Of a stretch of DNA of 64,000 nucleotides, positions 37,250 to 45,907 are shown in pieces (the stretch's first letter is position 1; each line of letters opens with the position of its first letter). Origin of the DNA: VRUE01 sp963812335 (GTDB lineage: Bacteria > Actinomycetota > Thermoleophilia > Solirubrobacterales > 70-9); NCBI GenBank assembly GCA_963812335.1, contig CAWEUU010000010.1, positions 1-64,000 on the forward strand, written 5' to 3'. Position numbers and translations under genes: made by a program. The notes under the pieces were generated by a model. The model was given only the letters and a program-made list of their open reading frames with translations, made no database searches and was not told where the DNA came from.

Positions 37250-37668
37250 CCGCCCCGCAGGCCGCCGGTCTTGAAGGAGAGGCCCCCGGAGGCGCGCTGG
37301 AAGGCGCGGCGGAGGAAGTAGAAGGACGCGACAAAGGCTGCGGCTCCTACCGCCAGGCAGATCGCGAGGATCAGGCTGGCGAGGTAGAAGAGGCTGCCGG
37401 TGACTAGGACGAAGACGACGCCGGCGAGCAGGGTGGTGTGCGAGCGGTAGCCGGCGAAGTGCTCGCGTGCCGAGACCTCGAGCCCGCCGAGCGCGGCGAG
37501 GACAACACCGACGCCGATCGCGGTCGGGCTCTTGCCGATCACCCCGATCGCCAGCATGACGATGCCGCCGAGCACGGTCAGCTCGGCAAGCGGGAACGAC
37601 CCCCACGGGGCGGGTGGTCGTTCGTCGCTACCGCGAGTCTTGGCGCCTCTATCGCTCAACGGCCGCAA
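37246..37668 (-). CDS. Small four-helix membrane protein
   Basis: 140 residues with four hydrophobic segments: ELTVLGGIVMLAIGVIGK, AIGVGVVLAALGGLEV, TLLAGVVFVLVTGSLFYLAS and LILAICLAVGAAAFVASFYF. Basic C-terminus (LRRAFQRASGGLSFKTGGLR). No motif recognised. Its start overlaps the upstream gene by 20 nt, suggesting one operon with the 37.65-38.14 kb protein. Confidence 0.6.
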   Translation of the reverse strand: MRPLSDRGAKTRGSDERPPAPWGSFPLAELTVLGGIVMLAIGVIGKSPTAIGVGVVLAALGGLEVSAREHFAGYRSHTTLLAGVVFVLVTGSLFYLASLILAICLAVGAAAFVASFYFLRRAFQRASGGLSFKTGGLRGG

Positions 37669-38143
37669 GCCGCCCGGGTAACGGGCATCCGGAGGAGACT
37701 CGGACCCGCCACCAGCCCATCAGCATGCCGAGCAGGCCGAAGCGGGGGCGGGAGTGCCAGTGGCCGCAGCCGGGCGCGCCGATGTCGTCGCGTGAAATCT
37801 GCACCCACTTGAAATCGGCGGGCGAGGCGAGCATGCGCTCGAGCAGCTCGCGGTTGCGGGTCTCGAGCTCATCCTGCGTTCGCAGCTGTAGCCGCGCTTC
37901 GGCTATCCGGCCCGCCAACGAGTCGCGGATCGCCTCCAACTCACCGAGATCGAGGGCCCGCGGCGCGCTCGACATCGACGGAATTGCCGCGTCGATCTGC
38001 ACGCGCCGAAAGGCGTCTCCGAGGAGCGAGGCAAGCTGAGCTTCCAGCCTTCCGATCTGACGCCGCAGCTCACGCCGCGCAAGCTTCTCGTCGCCTCCGA
38101 CGCGAAGCGCAGTGGGGATTTCTCGCTCGATCAGATCCGGCAT
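37649..38143 (-). CDS. Conserved hypothetical coiled-coil protein
   Basis: 164 residues. Residues 1-110 are charged and helical (EKLARRELRRQIGRLEAQLA, LETRNRELLERMLA), likely a coiled coil. The C-terminus carries a conserved-looking block FKWVQISRDDIGAPGCGHWH followed by RPRFGLLGMLMGWWRVRVSS. I do not recognise a characterised family. ATG 38143 has TAAACT 13 nt upstream as a possible -10. Element C begins 58 bp upstream. Confidence 0.6.
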   Translation of the reverse strand: MPDLIEREIPTALRVGGDEKLARRELRRQIGRLEAQLASLLGDAFRRVQIDAAIPSMSSAPRALDLGELEAIRDSLAGRIAEARLQLRTQDELETRNRELLERMLASPADFKWVQISRDDIGAPGCGHWHSRPRFGLLGMLMGWWRVRVSSGCPLPGRLAAVER

Positions 38144-38200
38144 GAACCCGATGACCAGTTTAGATCACCGTTCGCGCGGCGATCGCAGGCCTTACGTTAA

Positions 38201-38311
38201 GAGCCGATTCCAGTAGGTCGGAACGTCTTGTACTTTTTTTGCGGCGACAATCTCGGACGGCCGGCGACTGTCTTCAAAAAAAGTTAAGTGGAGGCCTACT
38301 GGAATCGGCTC
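38201..38311. repeat. Palindromic element C (111 bp)
   Basis: Perfect 17-bp inverted repeat GAGCCGATTCCAGTAGG (38201-38217) / its complement (38295-38311), two more pairs inside. Invariant blocks AACGTCTTGTACTTTTT (38222-38238), TGTCTTC (38269-38275), AAAAAGTTAAGTG (38278-38290) are identical to A and B. The inner stem is extended by TTTG/CAAA here. It lies between the end of mihF (minus strand) and the start of the coiled-coil gene. Confidence 0.85.
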
Positions 38312-38345
38312 CAACCACCCACGGATGGTCTCCAACCACAAAGCC

Positions 38346-38714
38346 TCAGGCGAGCACCGTGTCGCGCGACCGGGACCCGCTCAGGGCGCTGGTCAGCAGC
38401 GCCCGCTGGCGCGGCGTCAGCGAGCCGATCCGCTTGTTCTCGCTCAGCGCCAGTGTCTGCAGCAGCTTGCGGGCGCGGGTGCGGCCCCAGCGGCGCTGGC
38501 TGGTCAGCAGCTCGGCCAGGGTCATGCTGTCGGCCTCCCAGGGGCAGTGCTCGATCACGGCGGCGACATCGGCGTCGCCGCGCCCGACCGATCGCTTCAA
38601 CTCCGCTCTGGCAAGCCGCACGCGGTTGGCCCGAGCCAGGGCCTGCATGTGCTGCGGCGCCTGGGTCGCGTCGACGGTTGTCGAAGCAGGGGCGATCGTT
38701 GCTACAGCGTCCAC
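38346..38714 (-). CDS. mihF: Integration host factor, actinobacterial type
   Basis: Essential nucleoid protein of Actinobacteria with an S13-like helix-two-turn-helix fold; 122 residues. Diagnostic sequence: ARANRVRLARAELKRSVGRG, VIEHCPWEADSMTLAELLTS, QRRWGRTRARKLLQTLALSE, NKRIGSLTPRQRALLTSAL. The GTG start at 38714 has a strong GGAGGAG ribosome site. Its presence strongly supports an actinobacterial host. The ~15-residue N-terminal extension is longer than in mycobacteria. Confidence 0.93.
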   Translation of the reverse strand: MDAVATIAPASTTVDATQAPQHMQALARANRVRLARAELKRSVGRGDADVAAVIEHCPWEADSMTLAELLTSQRRWGRTRARKLLQTLALSENKRIGSLTPRQRALLTSALSGSRSRDTVLA

Positions 38715-38954
38715 TAGGACTCCTCCCTATAGGGGTTGTTGACTGGTCTCATACGCCGGCCGGTCTGCCCGGGCTCGGTTGAGTTGAAATGCCACCGCCG
38801 CGTCCTCCTGACCCGATGCGCGGCGAGGTGGGCAAGCTACGCGCTGGGGGAGGCGAGCGTCAACCCACGCTCGACCAAGAGCCCGCGAGCCGTTCGCTAA
38901 GAGCACCTTTTTCGTGCTCGGCCGGGCTCGTCCAGAATCGGACAAGGAGGAAAC

Positions 38955-38970
38955 TACCCCCACCGGGGTA
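38955..38970 (-). terminator. Hairpin after the alpha-oxoamine synthase gene
   Basis: TACCCC/GGGGTA stem with a CACC loop, 12 nt past the stop of the minus-strand gene at 38982; on that strand it is followed by GTTTCC. Weak intrinsic terminator. The surrounding 267-bp gap (38715-38981) otherwise holds the mihF leader and a GAGCAC/GTGCTC hairpin at 38901-38919; I see no gene in it. Confidence 0.45.
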
Positions 38971-38981
38971 TGCATAGCCGC

Positions 38982-40238
38982 TCAGATACGCGGGAGTTCA
39001 GGGAAGTCTTCAATGGTGCGGGAGATCGTCTCGAGCGCGCGGTCGAGGTGCGCGCGCTCATGCGTCGCCATCAGGCTGGTTCGCAGCAGCGCCCCGCCCG
39101 GCGGCACCGCCGGGTGGATCGCGACGTTGGTGTAGACGCCGGCGTCGAAGAGCGCCTTCCAGAGCAGCACCGCCTGCCAGTCGTCACCGACGATCACCGG
39201 TACCACCGGCGTCGTCGCCACGCTTCCGTCGGGGAGCGTGCCCGGCTCGATCACCTTCAGCCCCAGGCCGCGCAGGCCCTCGCGCAGGTATTCGGCGTTG
39301 CCGAGCAGGGCCTCGAAGAGCCGCGAGCCCTCCGCGCGGATCACGCGCAGCGCCGCCAGCGCCGCTCCGACCGCGGCCGGTACCGCCGAGGCGCTGAAGA
39401 CGAACGAGCGCGAGGAGATCCGCAGATACTCGATTACGTCGGCGGGCCCGGCGATGAAGCCGCCGCAGGAGGCGAGGCTCTTGGAGAAGGTGCCCATCCG
39501 CAGGTCGACCTCGTCCTCGAGCCCGAACAGCTCGGCGGCTCCGGCGCCGCGGGCCCCGAGCACGCCGGCCCCGTGCGCCTCGTCGACCATCAGCCGGGCG
39601 CCGTGGGAGCGGCAGAGCTCAACTATCCGCGGCAGGTCGCAGACGTCGCCCTCCATCGAGAACACCCCGTCGACGACGACGAGGACGCCGCCGCCGTCCT
39701 CGCTCGCGCGCTGCAGCATCTTCTCCAGCTTGTCCATGCGGTTGTGGCGGAAGGGGCGCAGCTTTGCCCCCGAGAGTTTGCAGCCGTCGAGTATTGAGGC
39801 GTGATCGCCGGAATCGCAGATCACCGTGTCGCCCGGCGCCAGGATCGTGCCGATGCAGCCGACGTTCGCCTGGTAGCCGGTGGTGAAGACGATCGCCTCC
39901 TCGGTCCCCATCCATTCCGCCAGCTCGCGCTCGAGCTCGACATGCAACGGCGTCGTGCCGTTGAGCAGGCGCGAGCCGGTGACACCCGTGCCGTAGGCCT
40001 CCAGCGCCTCGCGCGCCGCAGCCTTGACCCGGCCGTCACCGGTCAGGCCGAGGTAGTTGTTGGAGCCGAGCATGATCGTCTCGCGGCCCTCCATCTCGAC
40101 CACCGGGCCGGCCTCGGAGGTGAGCAGGCGGAAATAGGGGAGCAGGTCGTGCTGCTTGGCCGCTTCGAGTTGCTCGAGCCGCTCGTGGCTGCGCGCCTTC
40201 TCGAATACGTCAACGGGGGTCCTGGCGGTTTCGCTCAT
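38982..40238 (-). CDS. PLP-dependent alpha-oxoamine synthase (serine palmitoyltransferase / BioF / KBL-like)
   Basis: Joins an acyl thioester to an amino acid with loss of CO2. 418 residues. Seen: IMLGSNNYLGLTGDGRVKAA, GTGVTGSRLLNGTTPLHVEL, DSGDHASILDGCKLSGAKLR, VVVDGVFSMEGDVCDLPRIV, LMVDEAHGAGVLGARGAGAA and the PLP lysine in MGTFSKSLASCGGFIAG. The N-terminal block LLPYFRLLTSEAGPVVEMEG is more like serine palmitoyltransferase-type enzymes than BioF. ATG 40238 has TACACT 6 nt upstream. Divergent, 25 bp away, is a GNAT-like acyltransferase; no biotin or threonine-degradation genes are near. Confidence 0.8.
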   Translation of the reverse strand: MSETARTPVDVFEKARSHERLEQLEAAKQHDLLPYFRLLTSEAGPVVEMEGRETIMLGSNNYLGLTGDGRVKAAAREALEAYGTGVTGSRLLNGTTPLHVELERELAEWMGTEEAIVFTTGYQANVGCIGTILAPGDTVICDSGDHASILDGCKLSGAKLRPFRHNRMDKLEKMLQRASEDGGGVLVVVDGVFSMEGDVCDLPRIVELCRSHGARLMVDEAHGAGVLGARGAGAAELFGLEDEVDLRMGTFSKSLASCGGFIAGPADVIEYLRISSRSFVFSASAVPAAVGAALAALRVIRAEGSRLFEALLGNAEYLREGLRGLGLKVIEPGTLPDGSVATTPVVPVIVGDDWQAVLLWKALFDAGVYTNVAIHPAVPPGGALLRTSLMATHERAHLDRALETISRTIEDFPELPRI

Positions 40239-40244
40239 GGCCGG

Positions 40245-40254
40245 AGTGTAGGTT
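40245..40254. promoter_or_regulatory. Overlapping divergent -10 hexamers
   Basis: In a 25-bp intergenic gap, minus-strand TACACT (40245-40250) is 6 nt from the oxoamine synthase ATG and plus-strand TAGGTT (40249-40254) is 9 nt from the acyltransferase ATG. They share two base pairs, so the two promoters should exclude each other. No ribosome sites; both leaderless. Confidence 0.5.
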
Positions 40255-40263
40255 GCGGCCCCC

Positions 40264-41409
40264 ATGTCGAATCTCTCGATCCGCCCCGTGCGCACCCGCC
40301 GTGAGCTGAAGCGCTTCGTCAAGGTCCCCTTCGCGCTGCACCGCGACCATCCGCAGTGGGTGCCACCGCTGATCCTCGATCGCATGCAGTTCCTCAACCG
40401 GCGCAAGAATCCCTACTTCCAGCACGCCGAGGCGGAGCTGTTCGTCGCCGAACGCGATGGCGAGCCGGTCGGCCGGATCAGCGCCCAGTTCGACCGCGAG
40501 TGGGATGCCGCTCAGGGGGGCGAGGACGGCATGTTCGGCTTCTTCGAGACGATCGACGACCGCGAGGTTGCGGCGGCGCTGCTCGGCGCCGCCGAGGACT
40601 GGCTTGCCGAGCGCGGCCGCAAGCGCCTGCTGGGGCCGATGGACTTCACCACCAACGACGAGGTCGGCATCCTGATCGAGGGCTACGAGCGCCGGCCGAT
40701 GATCCTGCAGAACTGGCACCCGCCCTTCTACAAGGAGCTGCTTGAGGAGCTCGGCTACGGCAAGGCGATGGACCTGCTGATGTGGTACCTCGAGCTCGGC
40801 GAGCTCAAGCAAGGCGACCAGTTCGCCCCCGAGATCCATGCCGCTGCGACCAAGGCGCTGCGAGACGAAGGGGTCGAGATCCGCAGCATCGACAAGGGCG
40901 ACCTGCCCGCCGAGATGCGCCGCTTCAGCGAGGTCTACAACGAGGCCTGGGCCGATAACTGGGGCTTCGTCCCGCCTACCGACGCCGAGGTCGAGTTCCA
41001 CGCCAAGATCCTCAAGCAGGTGATCGACGAGCGCTGGGCCTTCGTCGCCGAGCGGGACGGGGAGACGGTCGGCGTCGCCCTCACCCTGCCCGACATCAAC
41101 CAGGTCCTCGCGCAGATGGGCGGCAGGCTGCTGCCGCTGGGCTGGCTGCGCTTCCTGCGCGGCAAGCCGAAGATCGACCGCGTGCGTGTCTTCGCCCTCG
41201 GAGTCAAGGACGAGTTCCGCCACAGCGGCGTCGCCGCCGGCCTCTACCTCAAGCACCTCGAGGCGGCCAGCCCCGACGGGGTGCCCGGCGGAGAGACCGG
41301 CTGGATCCTCGAGACCAACGAGCCGATGAACCGGGCGATGGAGGGGATGGGCGGCGAGGTGGTCAAGAAGTACCGCATCTACGAGAAGGCGCTAAGGTCG
41401 AGCGGGTGA
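40264..41409 (+). CDS. GNAT-fold acyltransferase (YghO / bacterial ceramide synthase-like)
   Basis: 381 residues, two GNAT-like halves. N-terminal half: RFVKVPFALHRDHPQWVPPL, NPYFQHAEAELFVAERDGEP, VGRISAQFDREW; second half: NEAWADNWGFVPPTDAEVEF, ERWAFVAERDGETVGVALTL, GVKDEFRHSGVAAGLYLKHL and a final ETNEPMNRAMEGMGGEVVKK. This is the large YghO-type family that I recall being linked to ceramide N-acylation in Caulobacter. Its position beside an SPT-like enzyme supports that, but the function is inferred. Overlaps the next gene by GTGA. Confidence 0.65.
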   Translation: MSNLSIRPVRTRRELKRFVKVPFALHRDHPQWVPPLILDRMQFLNRRKNPYFQHAEAELFVAERDGEPVGRISAQFDREWDAAQGGEDGMFGFFETIDDREVAAALLGAAEDWLAERGRKRLLGPMDFTTNDEVGILIEGYERRPMILQNWHPPFYKELLEELGYGKAMDLLMWYLELGELKQGDQFAPEIHAAATKALRDEGVEIRSIDKGDLPAEMRRFSEVYNEAWADNWGFVPPTDAEVEFHAKILKQVIDERWAFVAERDGETVGVALTLPDINQVLAQMGGRLLPLGWLRFLRGKPKIDRVRVFALGVKDEFRHSGVAAGLYLKHLEAASPDGVPGGETGWILETNEPMNRAMEGMGGEVVKKYRIYEKALRSSG

Positions 41410-41672
41410 GCGAGTTCGAGCTGGAGCCGGTCAGGGTTCGCGTGCTGGAGCGCGAGCCCGCCCAGCTGCCGGCTCTGCGCAGCGAGGCGCGCACCGCCGC
41501 GGTCGCCGCCGTCGGCGGCGTCGTGCTCGGGGCCGCGACCGTCGCCGCGGTCCGCGCCGTGAGCGCCGCAGCGAAAAGCTCGCAGGGCGGGCTGCTGCCG
41601 CGCCGCAGGCGCCAGCCGAAGGTCGTCGCCAGCCGCTCCTTCCTTGTGGACGTGCACCTGCTCGGCAAGTGA
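41406..41672 (+). CDS. Small membrane-associated protein
   Basis: 88 residues, GTG start overlapping the upstream stop (GTGA) and ending in another GTGA overlap with the glycosylase gene, so a coupled operon member. One weak hydrophobic segment, TAAVAAVGGVVLGAATVAAV, then a basic RRRRQPKV stretch. No family recognised. Confidence 0.55.
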   Translation: MSEFELEPVRVRVLEREPAQLPALRSEARTAAVAAVGGVVLGAATVAAVRAVSAAAKSSQGGLLPRRRRQPKVVASRSFLVDVHLLGK

Positions 41673-42577
41673 GCGCGCGCGAGGTCGAGGTCGCCCCTCC
41701 CTCGCCCTTCCGTCTGCCCACCTACAGCAGCGAGGACCGCACGATGTCGGTCCGCGACGGCGTCCTCTCGCGGCTGTTGCGAGTGGGGGAGAGCCCGGTG
41801 CTGGTGCGTGCCTGGGAGCCGGGCCGGGGGCGCGTCGCCCTGCGTGCCGAGCCGGTTGCCGGGGACGACCTCGCCTCGCCGCGCTCGCTGCCTCCCGCGG
41901 ACAGTCGCCCCGCCCGGGGCGAGGAGCTTGAGCTGGCGATCGTGCGGATGCGCTTCGCGCTCGGGGTCGACGACGACCTGACGCCGTTCTACCGCCGCTT
42001 CCGCGGCGACCCGCTGCTCGGGCCGCAGCTGCGCCGCCGGCCCTGGCTGCGGCCCGCGCGCCGGCCCTGGGCCTGGGAGGCGCTTGCCTGGGCGGTGGTC
42101 AAGCAGCTGATCGAGAGCGAGCGGGCGGCGCGGATCCAGCGCCGCATCGTCGGTCGCTGGGGCGCCCGCCTGGGACGCGAGCGGGGAACGCTGCGCGACG
42201 TGCCGGAGGCGGCGACGATCGCCGGTCGGGCGCCGGCCGAACTGACTGCGATGGACCTCTCACCGGCGCGCTCGATCGCCCTGCGCGCCGTTGCCCGCGA
42301 GATCGCCGCCGGCCGGGTCGCCCCCGCCGAGCCCGCCGCCGACCGCCGCCTGCTGGCGATCCCCGAGATCGGGCCCTGGACCGTGCAGTGCCTCGGCCTG
42401 CTCGGGCGCGGCGACCCCGATTCGCTGCCGGCCGGCGACCTGATCTACCTGAAGCTGGTCGGGCGCCTCGCCGGGCTCGGCCGTCGCGCCACGGTCGAGG
42501 AGGTCGAGGATTTCTACGCGCCGTATGAGCCCTTTCGCGGTCTCGCCGGCCTCTGGTCCATCGGGCTGTACAGATAG
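41669..42577 (+). CDS. DNA-3-methyladenine glycosylase II (AlkA-like)
   Basis: Base-excision repair enzyme of the HhH-GPD superfamily; 302 residues. Helix-hairpin-helix LLAIPEIGPWTVQCLGLLGR is followed by the catalytic Asp in LPAGDLIYLKLVGRLAGL. Upstream helical part: AWEALAWAVVKQLIESERAA. The N-terminal ~90 residues replace the AlkA cap domain with a short beta-rich region. It is the last gene of the acyltransferase-small protein-glycosylase run. Confidence 0.85.
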   Translation: MSAREVEVAPPSPFRLPTYSSEDRTMSVRDGVLSRLLRVGESPVLVRAWEPGRGRVALRAEPVAGDDLASPRSLPPADSRPARGEELELAIVRMRFALGVDDDLTPFYRRFRGDPLLGPQLRRRPWLRPARRPWAWEALAWAVVKQLIESERAARIQRRIVGRWGARLGRERGTLRDVPEAATIAGRAPAELTAMDLSPARSIALRAVAREIAAGRVAPAEPAADRRLLAIPEIGPWTVQCLGLLGRGDPDSLPAGDLIYLKLVGRLAGLGRRATVEEVEDFYAPYEPFRGLAGLWSIGLYR

Positions 42578-42619
42578 CGGCATGCTTCAAGGAAGCGTTG
42601 CGGTTGCCGATACGCCTGC

Positions 42620-44920
42620 ATGGACGACGCGAGGCGCGGCGATGGCTGGCCCGAGGAGCGCGTAAGCGAGTTCTTCGACGAGATCTCCTCGGCGGGCGAC
42701 GACTACCGCCGCCTGGTCGAGCGCTTGCCGGCGATCGTCTACTCGTGCGAGATCGGCGAGCGCGGCCGCTGGCGCTACGTCAGCCCCCAGATCGAGAAGA
42801 TCCTCGGCTACAGCCCCGACGAGTGGATGGCCGATCCGGGCCTTTGGGTCGAACGGCTGCACCCCGATGACCGCGAGCACGCGATCGAGCAGGAGACGCG
42901 CAAGGTCGCCGGCGAGCCCGGCAATGTGACCCCGATCGACTACAGGATGCTCACCCGCGACGGCAGCGTGGTCTGGATCCTCGACGAGGCAGTGCTCGAG
43001 CCCGACCGCGAGGGCATCCAGGTATGGCACGGCGTCCTCTACGACATCACCGAACGCAAGCTCGCCGAGCAGGAGCTGGAGCGGGCGGCGGCCCAGCAGG
43101 CCGCGGTCGCGCGCCTCGGCCGCCACGCCCTACAGGACGGCGACCCGTCGCAGCTGGCCAAGCAGACGGTGCCGCTGATGACGGAGATCGACGGCGTCGA
43201 GGCAGCCTGTGTCTGGGAGGCCGCCCGCGAGGGGCGGCGGCTGCACCTGCGCGCCGGGCTCGAGGAATGCGGCGGCGGCGGCTTGGAGCGGCGCGCCTCG
43301 GCGGCGCGCGACTCCCATGCCGGCGCTGCGCTGGAGTCGGGCCTGCACGTCATCGTCGACGACTGGTCCAGTGAGCGCCGCTTCTCGATGCCGCCGGCGC
43401 TGCGTGTGCTCGGCGTGCGCAGCAGCCTCGCGGTGCCGATCGCCGGCAAGGAGCGCCCTTACGGCGTGCTCGACATCCACTCCACCGAGCCGAGCCGCTT
43501 CACGCCCCAGGACGTCCACTTCGCGCAGGCATCGGCCAACGTGCTGGCCGATGCGCTGGAGCGCCACAGCGCCGACGAGGCGCTGCGCCATCGCGTTCTG
43601 CATGACGCCCTCACCGGCCTGCCCAACCGGCTCAGCTTCGTCGACTCGCTGCGCGACGCGCTGCGCCGCGGCGTCGCCTCCGGCTCGCCGGTCGGAATGC
43701 TCTTCCTCGACCTCGACCACTTCAAGCTGATCAACGACAGCATCGGCCACCATGCCGGCGACGATCTGCTGCGGGCGGTCGCGCCGCGGCTGCGCACCCA
43801 CCTGCGGCCGGGCGATCTCGTCGCCCGCTTCGGCGGCGACGAGTTCGGCATCCTCGTCGACCGCCTCACCGACGAGGACGAGGCGATGGCGATCGCCGAC
43901 CGCGTTGCGGGCGCCTTCTCGGAGCCGTACTCGATCGACGGCGCCGAACATTTCGTAACTGCCAGCGTCGGCATCGCGATCGCGCGGCCGAACGGCAGCG
44001 AGCCGGCCGACCCCGAGCTGCTGATCCGCGACGCCGACGCCGCCATGTACAGAGCGAAGGAGCGCGGCCGCGGCCGCTGCGAGCTGTTTGACGCGGAGAT
44101 GCGCGCGCACGCGCTACGCCGCCTCGAGACCGAGCGCGAGCTGCGCCACGCGCTCGACCGCGACGAGCTCGAGCTGCACTACCAGCCGATCGTCGGGCTC
44201 GGCAGCGGCGAGATCGTCGGGCTCGAGGCGCTGGTCCGTTGGAACCACCCCCAGCGCGGCCTGCTCGACCCCGGCGAGTTCGTCTCGGTTGCCGAGGACA
44301 GCGGCCTGATCGAGTCGATCGGGCGCTGGGTGCAGGAGACCGCCTGCCGCCAGGCGCTCGGCTGGCATGAGCTGCGCCCCGACCACCGGCCGCTCGACGT
44401 AGCCGTCAACCTCTCCGCGCGCCAGGTCGCGCATCGCGACCTCGCCACCTCGGTGCGCGAGATCCTCGCCCGCACCGGGCTCGATCCGGTCAACCTGCGG
44501 CTGGAGGTGACCGAGAGCGCGCTCGTCGACGAGTCGGCGGGCGTCATCTCGACGCTGCAGGAGTTGAGCGAGATCGGCGTGCGCCTGGTCCTTGACGACT
44601 TCGGCACCGGCTACTCCTCGCTCGCCTACCTCAACCGCTTCCCCTTCGACGCGCTCAAGATCGATCGCTCCTTTGTCGAGGGGCTCGGCATCGAACAGGA
44701 GCGCACGGCGATCGTCGAGGCCGTGGTCGGCATGGCCCGGGCGCTATCGCTCGAGGCGATCGCCGAGGGAGTGGAGAGCGAGGTGCAGCTGTCCGAGCTG
44801 CGCCGGCTCGGCTGTGACTTCGCCCAGGGCCACCTCTTCTCGCGCCCGCTGGCGCCGAAGAAGGTGACGGACCTGCTGCGCGAGGGCGCCTTCGACCTAC
44901 TCGGGGATCTCGCCCGCTAG
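42620..44920 (+). CDS. PAS-GAF-GGDEF-EAL cyclic-di-GMP enzyme
   Basis: 766 residues: PAS domain (~25-150, RWRYVSPQIEKILGYSPDEW, WHGVLYDITERKLAEQELER), GAF domain (~165-315), GGDEF domain (~330-490; motif RFGGDEFGIL at 403-412, with an inhibitory RxxD site RPGD five residues before it) and EAL domain (~500-750; EAL at 536-538, NLSARQ, EVTES, DDFGTGYSSLAYLNRF, EGVESEVQ). Both catalytic motifs look intact, so it could make and break c-di-GMP, controlled by the PAS and GAF inputs. Convergent with the substrate-binding protein gene, overlapping by 24 bp. Confidence 0.93.
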   Translation: MDDARRGDGWPEERVSEFFDEISSAGDDYRRLVERLPAIVYSCEIGERGRWRYVSPQIEKILGYSPDEWMADPGLWVERLHPDDREHAIEQETRKVAGEPGNVTPIDYRMLTRDGSVVWILDEAVLEPDREGIQVWHGVLYDITERKLAEQELERAAAQQAAVARLGRHALQDGDPSQLAKQTVPLMTEIDGVEAACVWEAAREGRRLHLRAGLEECGGGGLERRASAARDSHAGAALESGLHVIVDDWSSERRFSMPPALRVLGVRSSLAVPIAGKERPYGVLDIHSTEPSRFTPQDVHFAQASANVLADALERHSADEALRHRVLHDALTGLPNRLSFVDSLRDALRRGVASGSPVGMLFLDLDHFKLINDSIGHHAGDDLLRAVAPRLRTHLRPGDLVARFGGDEFGILVDRLTDEDEAMAIADRVAGAFSEPYSIDGAEHFVTASVGIAIARPNGSEPADPELLIRDADAAMYRAKERGRGRCELFDAEMRAHALRRLETERELRHALDRDELELHYQPIVGLGSGEIVGLEALVRWNHPQRGLLDPGEFVSVAEDSGLIESIGRWVQETACRQALGWHELRPDHRPLDVAVNLSARQVAHRDLATSVREILARTGLDPVNLRLEVTESALVDESAGVISTLQELSEIGVRLVLDDFGTGYSSLAYLNRFPFDALKIDRSFVEGLGIEQERTAIVEAVVGMARALSLEAIAEGVESEVQLSELRRLGCDFAQGHLFSRPLAPKKVTDLLREGAFDLLGDLAR

Positions 44921-45898
44921 GTACTCGTTGCTGAGCACTTCGGCGGGCGCCGGGCGGCCGTCGAGCTGCCCGTTCTCGTTCATCCAGGTGATGAACGCCG
45001 ACCATTTTGCCGGGTCCATGCGGCCGCTCCTGGAGAGCAGCGGCAGGGTCGCGTCGACCTCGGCTCGGGTCAACTCCGGGTTGAGGTCCTTGTTGGCGGC
45101 GAGCAGCGCTTTGGTGGTTGCGTCCGGGCTCTCGATCGCGGCAGCGGTGCCCCGCGCCAGTGCCCCGAGGAAGAGGCGCGTCGGCTCCGGGTCGGCTTCC
45201 AGTTGCCTGCGGTTGGCGACCAGAACGAGCTCGTCGTAGGTCGGCACACCGAGCTGGTCGACCGGGGTGACGACCGGCTTTTTGCCGCGCAGGCGCAGGT
45301 CGACGCCCTCGACGTTGCGGAAGCCGCCCAGCATCGCCTGCGCCCGCCCGCCGACCAGCGCCGGCAGCAGCCCGTAGCCGACGTTGACGGTCTTCACGTC
45401 GCTCGGCTCGAGGTCGGCGCGGGAGAGGATCGTCTCCAGGTAGGCGTCCTGGTAGGGGATTCCCGCGGTGGCGATCGTCTTGCCCTTGAGCCCGGCCACG
45501 CCGCCGATCCCTGACTTCTTCAGCCAGATCATCGAGGTCAGCGGCGAGTCGACGATCGCCCCGACCGCGAGCACCTCGAGCCCCTGCTCGTGCGCGAGCA
45601 ACACCTCGGGCTCGTAGGAGATCGCCAGGTCGGTTCGGCCGGCGGCGACCTGCTTTGTCGGCGCCGCGGGGTCCGCCGGCGTCTGGATCGAGACGTCGAG
45701 CCCGGCGTCCTCGAAGTAGCCGAGCTTCTGCGCCATGTATATCCCGGCGTGATCGGGGTTGGGGTAGAAGTCGAGCGTCAGGCTGAAGGGTTGCAGCGCG
45801 GCGTCGGTTTCGTCCTCACTCTTCTCGCCGCAGGCGGTGAGGAACACGGCGAGGATGAGCAGTGCGGCGACGATCGCCGGCAGACGGATGGACTTCAT
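44897..45898 (-). CDS. ABC transporter substrate-binding lipoprotein (NMT1/THI5-like)
   Basis: 333 residues with lipobox FLTAC. Domain: LDFYPNPDHAGIYMAQKLGY, FEDAGLDVSIQTPADPAAPT, VAAGRTDLAISYEPEVLLAH, GLKGKTIATAGIPYQDAYLE, the fold used for thiamine-precursor (HMP), nitrate/sulfonate and similar ligands; the DFYPNPDHAG start is typical of THI5/ThiY-like proteins. No TPP riboswitch is visible upstream, so the ligand is open. Last gene of an ATPase-permease-SBP operon. Confidence 0.85.
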   Translation of the reverse strand: MKSIRLPAIVAALLILAVFLTACGEKSEDETDAALQPFSLTLDFYPNPDHAGIYMAQKLGYFEDAGLDVSIQTPADPAAPTKQVAAGRTDLAISYEPEVLLAHEQGLEVLAVGAIVDSPLTSMIWLKKSGIGGVAGLKGKTIATAGIPYQDAYLETILSRADLEPSDVKTVNVGYGLLPALVGGRAQAMLGGFRNVEGVDLRLRGKKPVVTPVDQLGVPTYDELVLVANRRQLEADPEPTRLFLGALARGTAAAIESPDATTKALLAANKDLNPELTRAEVDATLPLLSRSGRMDPAKWSAFITWMNENGQLDGRPAPAEVLSNEYLAGEIPE

Positions 45899-45907
45899 CC
45901 CTGCTTT

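Noticed and set aside
38499..38512. TGGCTGGTCAGCAG inside mihF, resembling the TetR operator
   Set aside because: Matches only 12 of 14 bases, is not palindromic at the end and lies inside conserved coding sequence (LLTSQRRW).
38727..38975. 82-codon minus-strand frame between mihF and the oxoamine synthase
   Set aside because: No domain, no ribosome site and biased toward Arg/Ala/Ser; more likely mihF leader DNA.
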